Source: CAXDOZ01 sp963991145
Lineage (GTDB): Bacteria > Bacteroidota > Bacteroidia > Chitinophagales > JABDMM01
DNA: 10,321 nucleotides
NCBI GenBank assembly: GCA_963991145.1
Contig: CAXDOZ010000085.1
Coordinates: 1 to 10,321 of the forward strand
Direction: 5' to 3'
The position numbers were made by a program, and so were the translations under genes. The notes under the pieces were generated by a model, which had not been told where the DNA came from, did not search any database, and was given only the letters and a program-made list of their open reading frames with translations. Positions 6,521 through 10,321 of this stretch are shown piece after piece; within the stretch, counting starts at the first letter, position 1, and each line of letters starts with the position of its first letter.

Positions 6521-6907
6521 ATGAAATTGATAAGAACGGAAAAGGAGTACGATCAGGCTTTAGAAAGGCTGGGGCAAATTTTTGAGGCTAAAGATGGGAG
6601 CCCAGAATATGACGAGGCTGTAATTCTCTCTTTGCTTATCGAGAAGTATGAAGACACTTATCATCCAATTCCAGAACCTGCTGATCCAATTCATTTAATA
6701 AGGACCAGGATGGAAGAACTAGGATTGAAACAAAAAGACCTGATAGAGGCTATTGGAAGCAAAAGTCACGTGTCTGAAGTCTTGAATTTCAAGCGTCCGC
6801 TGTCACTTAATATGATGCGAAATCTCCACGATCAATTTGACCTTCCGGTTGAGATCCTGATAAAGGAATATCCCCTCAATAGGGAAATACTAAAAAAATT
6901 AGGCTAA
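6521..6907 (+). CDS. higA: HigA-type antitoxin with helix-turn-helix domain
   Basis: A 128-residue antitoxin that binds and neutralises HigB and represses the operon. The N-terminal half (about residues 1-55) is acidic and contains the 'YEDTYHPIPEPADP' segment typical of this HigA subtype (COG5499-like), the usual toxin-contact region. Residues about 58-112 form an XRE/Cro-type helix-turn-helix (MEELGLKQKDLIEAIG, then SHVSEVLNFKRPLS). The ATG follows the HigB stop after one base, so translation is probably coupled. The module looks complete and functional, as both proteins keep their conserved blocks. Such modules serve in plasmid or island stabilisation, stress response or phage defence; the sequence does not say which. 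Confidence 0.95.
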   Translation: MKLIRTEKEYDQALERLGQIFEAKDGSPEYDEAVILSLLIEKYEDTYHPIPEPADPIHLIRTRMEELGLKQKDLIEAIGSKSHVSEVLNFKRPLSLNMMRNLHDQFDLPVEILIKEYPLNREILKKLG

Positions 6908-6914
6908 ATTTTTT
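6893..6914 (+). terminator. A/T-only hairpin spanning the HigA stop
   Basis: AAAAAATT (6893-6900) and AATTTTTT (6907-6914) are perfect 8-bp reverse complements around a six-base loop, with the higA TAA (6905-6907) at the edge of the second arm. The stem has no G:C pairs and ends in a T-run, so it may act as a weak, possibly bidirectional terminator. It could also be chance in A/T-rich DNA. Confidence 0.35.
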
Positions 6915-6969
6915 GACCGCAATTAGATTGAGGTTTGCCCTCATTTCTTTGATATCAAAATTCAAGGAA

Positions 6970-7380
6970 ATGAAACAGATAATCTCAATTAACGGAAGAC
7001 AATACCTGGACTTGAACCGCGACATTCGCGAAGATGAGGATCTTTCAAAAAAGTCTCGCAGGTTATTCAATGAGGCCATCGGTGCAGCCAATAATGGTAA
7101 GACTGACGAGGCAATTGACCTTGGGCGGGAAGCTCTGGTTTACGCTCGCTATGTAAAGAGCCCTCAAAGAATCTTCATTCATAACTTTCTTGCAGTTCTT
7201 CACCTTGAGAAAAAAAAGTTTGCGGTGGCCAAATATCACACCTGGCAGGCAATCGCCGATCTTAAGGCAGAGGAAAAAGAAGTAAGCCTGGAGAAATCCT
7301 ATCTAGTTGCTCTGCAAAGAGAGATCGAAATTCAGGAGCAGGCAAGAGAACACCTTCAGCCGATAAAGTTGGCAAGCTAG
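6970..7380 (+). CDS. Small TPR-like helical protein, function unknown
   Basis: A 136-residue soluble, mostly helical and charged protein without signal peptide or membrane segment. I do not recognise a named family. Two tetratricopeptide-like helix pairs are visible: residues about 31-59 (LFNEAIGAANNGKTDEAID and following) and about 68-99 (FLAVLHLEKKKFAVAKYHT and following), each with the small-residue and 'A/L-x-x-A' spacing of TPRs. A Glu/Lys-rich C-terminal helix ends the protein. The ATG at 6970 is preceded by AAGGAAA, a plausible ribosome site. An upstream in-frame TTG at 6913 would lie in the higA hairpin and is unlikely. The gene is 62 bp downstream of higA on the same strand. TPR proteins usually mediate protein-protein contacts, so a partner among its neighbours is possible but unproven. 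Confidence 0.78.
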   Translation: MKQIISINGRQYLDLNRDIREDEDLSKKSRRLFNEAIGAANNGKTDEAIDLGREALVYARYVKSPQRIFIHNFLAVLHLEKKKFAVAKYHTWQAIADLKAEEKEVSLEKSYLVALQREIEIQEQAREHLQPIKLAS

Positions 7381-7451
7381 GATTGAACCATAAGCCTAAG
7401 GGGTAGTTATTGGATTTGTATGCTTACCTATGCGGTGGCAGAAAGAGAAAC

Positions 7452-8120
7452 ATGTTCCAACTACTTCAAGTGATCTTACCCGATGGCGGTCCGGTATATG
7501 CCGAGACTGATACCAGTCATATTGTTGCCGAACCCTTTAATGCTATTAGTGCTGCTCTCTTTATTATCATTGCTGTTTACTGGTTATGGAGGGCAACAGT
7601 TAAGGAAGGAACAAAAAATAGTTTCTTCATACCCTCTTTGATCATTCTACTGATTGGTGGAGTAGGGGGAACGATCTATCATGCATTTAGAGCGCATTCT
7701 TTTTTCCTATACATGGATTGGGTGCCAATACTAATTCTATGTGTAATCGCCTGTGTGTATTTTTTAAAACTGCTCAATGTGAGCTGGAAGAGAATTGGAA
7801 CTGGGATCATTACCATTTTTGCTTTTCAATACTTGAATTTCAATTTCGTCCCTCCTCATATTGCAGTTAATCTTTCCTACGCCATTTTGGGGCTTACCGT
7901 TTTAACTCCTCTGGTTCTTTACATGCGAAAAACACAGTACCGCTATGCAAAAGAGCCGATTTTGGCCCTGGTTTCATTTGCATTGGCACTGAGTTTTCGA
8001 ATTTCAGATAAGATGGTTGATCTACCGATGGGTACTCATTTCCTTTGGCACACATTCGGAGCATTCACCGCCTTTTTTCTTCTGCAGTATATGTACAGAT
8101 TGCCTCTTGAGGAAAATTAG
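7452..8120 (+). CDS. Seven-helix ceramidase-like membrane protein (CREST superfamily)
   Basis: A 222-residue inner-membrane protein with about seven hydrophobic helices (roughly residues 28-47, 59-75, 86-107, 114-131, 138-158, 166-183 and 196-214). The spacing of polar residues fits the alkaline ceramidase family: AEPFN (Glu27), GGTIYHA (His77), MDWVP (Asp89) and GTHFLWH (His196, His200). In alkaline ceramidases three His bind zinc and a Ser and an Asp assist hydrolysis. Here the position four residues before His77, normally Ser, is Gly73, followed by Thr74. Bacteroidota often make sphingolipids, so ceramide or another lipid amide could be the substrate, but this is inference. The start at 7452 is chosen because the upstream TTG at 7410 adds an unconserved polar segment. 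Its stop codon overlaps that of the convergent dps. Confidence 0.75.
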   Translation: MFQLLQVILPDGGPVYAETDTSHIVAEPFNAISAALFIIIAVYWLWRATVKEGTKNSFFIPSLIILLIGGVGGTIYHAFRAHSFFLYMDWVPILILCVIACVYFLKLLNVSWKRIGTGIITIFAFQYLNFNFVPPHIAVNLSYAILGLTVLTPLVLYMRKTQYRYAKEPILALVSFALALSFRISDKMVDLPMGTHFLWHTFGAFTAFFLLQYMYRLPLEEN

Positions 8121-8593
8121 TTCCCAAGAAAGGATGCATACATCCAGCGCAGCTTTTCCTGCTCTGTGATGTAGTCACTCATTAATGAGTTTGTTCCTTC
8201 ATCATCTGCATCACCTGAAAGATCGAGAAGTCTTCTTTGCTTCTGTATCAAGGTTGCCAGGCTGTCAACGATCTGACGAACACCTTCAATTCCGTCACTT
8301 ACATCATTCTTTGGTGAAATAGTTGAGGCATCGAGATAGTCGGCAAAAGTGTGAGTTGGTGTGAAACCAAGTGTTAAAGTCCTTTCTGCGATCTCATCGA
8401 TCTTAATTTGAAGATCATTATAGAGCTCTTCGAACTTAAGATGCAATTCAAAGAACTTCTCTCCTTTAATGTTCCAGTGATATCCTCTAACATTTTGATA
8501 GAAGACCTGATAGTTTGACAATAGATCATTCAATCCATTAGCAAGTTCTTCTGACTTTTTTGGGTCGAGGCCCAAAGCTTCTGAGTAGTTCAT
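8117..8593 (-). CDS. dps: Dps family DNA-binding ferritin-like protein
   Basis: A 158-residue Dps, a 12-subunit cage that oxidises and stores iron using peroxide, protecting DNA during starvation or oxidative stress. The ferroxidase pattern is intact: His39-Trp40 in GYHWNIKG, His51 and Glu55 in LHLKFEELY, and Asp66 and Glu70 in IDEIAER, with spacing identical to the Listeria Dps site (where Asp sits at the Glu55 position). The C-terminus has the typical EKLRWMYASFLG. The length is normal. No long Lys-rich N-terminal tail is present, so direct DNA binding may be weak. The gene follows the haem lipoprotein gene on the same strand after 80 bp, with a palindrome in between. In other bacteria Dps genes are controlled by OxyR or PerR; no confident box is seen here. 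Confidence 0.95.
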   Translation of the reverse strand: MNYSEALGLDPKKSEELANGLNDLLSNYQVFYQNVRGYHWNIKGEKFFELHLKFEELYNDLQIKIDEIAERTLTLGFTPTHTFADYLDASTISPKNDVSDGIEGVRQIVDSLATLIQKQRRLLDLSGDADDEGTNSLMSDYITEQEKLRWMYASFLGN

Positions 8594-8662
8594 TGTTTTT
8601 AGTTTGGTTCTTTATGTGATATACAATCTACAAGGGTGCTTGTTGACCCTATTCTATATTAA

Positions 8663-8683
8663 TAATCTATCGATCATAGATTA
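8663..8683. promoter_or_regulatory. Perfect palindrome between haem lipoprotein gene and dps
   Basis: TAATCTAT (8663-8670) and ATAGATTA (8676-8683) are perfect 8-bp reverse complements around CGATC. The site contains the stop codon of the upstream minus-strand gene and lies about 70 bp before the dps start. It is A/T-rich and not followed by a clean T-run, so an operator for dps is as likely as a terminator for the upstream gene. It does not match the PerR consensus well. Confidence 0.45.
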
Positions 8684-9297
8684 AAACTTAATGACCAGAT
8701 CCCTCTAAATTCTCCCAGTTCGTAACCGGTTGCTAAATCAGCTGGGTAAAGAGTGCTGATCGTTTCCTTCACTTCCGGATCTAAGGTCTCGCCTTCTACT
8801 CCATGGCATTTTAAACAGAGTTCAGCTCCGATATAAATTGGAGAATAGTAGGCGATTTGATTCTCTGACAAGTATTCGGCAAAGGGAATGGGCTTATCTC
8901 CTGATTCTGCCATAGTCTGCCATTCCTCTAATACTCCTTGTTCATGTTCGATTGGAGCATCTGCAGGATTTCTGTATCTGATGGAACTCCTTCTAAATTG
9001 CACATCGTATTCGTCAGATAGAAGCTCCATGATCCCGATCGCATTCACATTGCAATATTTTACTGCCTCATTGAGGCCGGATGTTTCCATACTGTTTTGA
9101 AGTTCAGATAAAAGCTTTGTTTGAGCGATCATTACCATTGAATCACCTAAAGTCTCGTAATAGCTAAGATCTCTTTCAACTGACTCTGTCTCCTCCTGAG
9201 CTGATTCTTCAGAGGAACTATTTGAACTGTTACACGCTGCCATAGAAATCACAGCAATAATGATAGTTGCTAAACTCAGATTAGTTCTTTTCATCAT
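8674..9297 (-). CDS. DUF3365/Tll0287-like lipoprotein with CxxCH haem motif
   Basis: Predicted lipid-anchored periplasmic haem protein of 207 residues. The start at 9297 (MMKRTN; or the next codon at 9294) places a lipoprotein signal at the N-terminus with lipobox MAAC and Cys22; upstream in-frame ATGs would bury it. A Ser/Glu-rich linker follows to about residue 42. The rest matches the Tll0287-like (DUF3365) domain: a Cys in 'EAVKYCNVNA', the block RRSSIRYRNPADAP, then CLKCH (Cys161, Cys164, His165) for covalent c-type haem, and the closing GYELGEFRGIWSLSF. These domains are thought to be haem-based redox or gas sensors or small electron carriers; no signalling domain is fused here. Its position upstream of dps suggests a redox or iron link, which is inference. 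Confidence 0.85.
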   Translation of the reverse strand: MMKRTNLSLATIIIAVISMAACNSSNSSSEESAQEETESVERDLSYYETLGDSMVMIAQTKLLSELQNSMETSGLNEAVKYCNVNAIGIMELLSDEYDVQFRRSSIRYRNPADAPIEHEQGVLEEWQTMAESGDKPIPFAEYLSENQIAYYSPIYIGAELCLKCHGVEGETLDPEVKETISTLYPADLATGYELGEFRGIWSLSFNL

Positions 9298-9414
9298 GTA
9301 TGAATTTAAGTATTTGATCGCCAATTGTAAGCTCAATCTCATAATCCTGTTAAAGAAGGTTAAACCCACTGTTTATCAGTCTTTTCGCAATTACATTTAT
9401 CAAAAATCAGCGAG
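9298..9414. other. Divergent intergenic region
   Basis: This 117-bp gap should hold promoters for the haem lipoprotein gene (minus) and the T9SS protein gene (plus). I searched both strands for TAnnTTTG and found no exact match, only partial ones. No hairpin or repeat stands out. Confidence 0.4.
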
Positions 9415-10311
9415 ATGAAAGCTTTTTACCTCCTTCTAATTTCAGCTCTATTTTCATTCTTTTCAGTGACTTTGGTCGCTCAAACGATTGAGATTCCATA
9501 TGCCTCTCCTCCTGTGGTGGATGGAGAGAGGACAGGCAGCGAATGGGATAGTATTCCTTCATATCCGATCTATTATGGCTCAAGTCTTGGTTGCAATGTT
9601 CTGATCTGTCACGATAGCACAGCATTCTATCTGCTATATGAGGGATACATTGAAACAGCGCTGAAGTTTCCAGAGCTTTTGATCGATGCCGATTTTGACC
9701 GTTCTGGACGCTGGGAGCAGGATGACTGGTGGTTTCATGTCTCTGCTACAGATTGTGTTTTTCAGGGCCAGAATCAGAACTATGATTCTTGCATTACTCA
9801 ACCAACAAGCTGGTGGGGAATGCCTAATATGATCCGTCAGTCATGGAAGGTTGATACCGTTGAGATGTACATCCCATTTTCTAAGATTGGAAAGACGATC
9901 AATGATCTTGATTCAATTGGAATTTGCTTTGAGATGATGAGTGCAATGGGTGGTGCTTACAGCTATTTTCCTCCAAATGCTCATATCGACACCCCACGAA
10001 CCTGGTCAAAGGCAGTTATTGAGAGACCTGAACCAATCAGTACCCATATTTTGGAATTGGAATCTCTTGAGGCAAAGATCTATCCCAATCCAAGTTCAAG
10101 CGGACAGGTGAAATTGAGCTGGACCGGAACAGCAGTAGAGAGCATCAAGGTTGGAGACATTCTAGGGAATACCATTTTAGACAGACCAGTAGCTGGATTT
10201 AGCAGTACAAGTATTGATCTGGGCAACCAACCTGAGGGAGTTTATTTGGTATGGTTTTACTCAAAATCAGGAGAGTTGCTAGATACCAGCAAAGTTGCTG
10301 TGCTTAGATAG
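9415..10311 (+). CDS. Secreted CBM9/DOMON-like protein with T9SS sorting domain
   Basis: A 298-residue secreted protein with a clear signal peptide (MKAFYLLLISALFSFFSVTLVA, cleavage before Gln23). Residues about 24-203 resemble the CBM9-like beta-sandwich seen at the ends of sugar-acting and redox proteins: 'IPYASPPVVDGERTGSEWD' is the family's typical first strand and turn ('vDGxxxExxW'), followed by FYLLYEGYIE and an acidic DADFDRSGRWEQDD segment that could bind a metal. Residues about 219-298 are a type A T9SS sorting domain (KIYPNPSSSG at 221-230, DILGNTI, PEGVYLVWF). No catalytic domain is present, so a binding role (carbohydrate or haem) is more likely than hydrolysis. It is divergent from the haem lipoprotein gene. 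The ligand is unknown. Confidence 0.85.
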   Translation: MKAFYLLLISALFSFFSVTLVAQTIEIPYASPPVVDGERTGSEWDSIPSYPIYYGSSLGCNVLICHDSTAFYLLYEGYIETALKFPELLIDADFDRSGRWEQDDWWFHVSATDCVFQGQNQNYDSCITQPTSWWGMPNMIRQSWKVDTVEMYIPFSKIGKTINDLDSIGICFEMMSAMGGAYSYFPPNAHIDTPRTWSKAVIERPEPISTHILELESLEAKIYPNPSSSGQVKLSWTGTAVESIKVGDILGNTILDRPVAGFSSTSIDLGNQPEGVYLVWFYSKSGELLDTSKVAVLR

Positions 10312-10321
10312 GGCAGATAGG

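Noticed and set aside
6913..6969. TTG start adding 19 residues to the TPR-like protein
   Set aside because: The start would fall in the T-run of the higA hairpin, while the ATG at 6970 has an AAGGAAA sequence just upstream.
5179..8120. The whole plus-strand run as one new defence operon
   Set aside because: Hairpins after the WYL and higA genes, internal gaps of 62-71 bp and unrelated predicted functions do not support a single unit; only the WYL-HigBA adjacency is kept as a finding.
8633..8650. AGGGT/ACCCT 5-bp inverted repeat upstream of dps
   Set aside because: Short arms with an 8-nt loop are likely by chance; the nearby 8-bp-arm palindrome is the stronger candidate.

Overview
The window looks like chromosomal DNA of a member of the phylum Bacteroidota. 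Two secreted proteins end in C-terminal sorting domains of the type IX secretion system (T9SS), one of them after SprB-type repeats. At least one site matches the Bacteroidota -7 promoter element (TAnnTTTG), and Shine-Dalgarno sequences are weak or absent before most genes. The class or family cannot be fixed from the sequence. The first 47 bases are not genomic: they are an untrimmed Illumina Nextera i7 adapter, so position 48 is the real start and the window begins at a contig end.

Layout. 170-2416 (+) encodes a large secreted beta-helix protein with SprB-like repeats and a T9SS sorting domain. A degenerate 7-nt repeat arranged as an inverted pair (2427-2544) fills the gap to an alpha/beta-hydrolase lipoprotein (2548-3537, +). 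Two minus-strand envelope genes follow: an outer-membrane beta-barrel protein (3534-4292) and an exported protein of unknown function (4395-5114). A plus-strand run then holds a WYL-domain regulator (5179-6189), a HigB toxin (6226-6519, TTG start), its HigA antitoxin (6521-6907), a small TPR-like protein (6970-7380) and a seven-helix ceramidase-like membrane protein (7452-8120). Two minus-strand genes encode Dps (8117-8593) and a haem-motif lipoprotein of the DUF3365/Tll0287-like type (8674-9297). The window closes with a second T9SS cargo protein (9415-10311, +).

How the genes fit together. Most of the window is envelope or secreted biology: two T9SS cargos, two lipoproteins, a beta-barrel, one exported unknown and one polytopic membrane protein. 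No T9SS machinery gene is present. HigBA is a self-contained type II toxin-antitoxin module directly downstream of a WYL regulator, a family often found beside defence and stress genes; any link between them is inference. Dps and the haem lipoprotein lie in tandem and are separated by a perfect 8-bp-arm palindrome, so they may respond to redox or iron stress together. No rRNA, tRNA, CRISPR array, insertion sequence or phage gene was seen, and no gene-free stretch exceeds 300 bases. I see no convincing new multi-gene system. The most unusual items are the heptad inverted repeat, the HigB start region, the Ser-to-Gly change in the ceramidase-like protein and the palindrome before dps.
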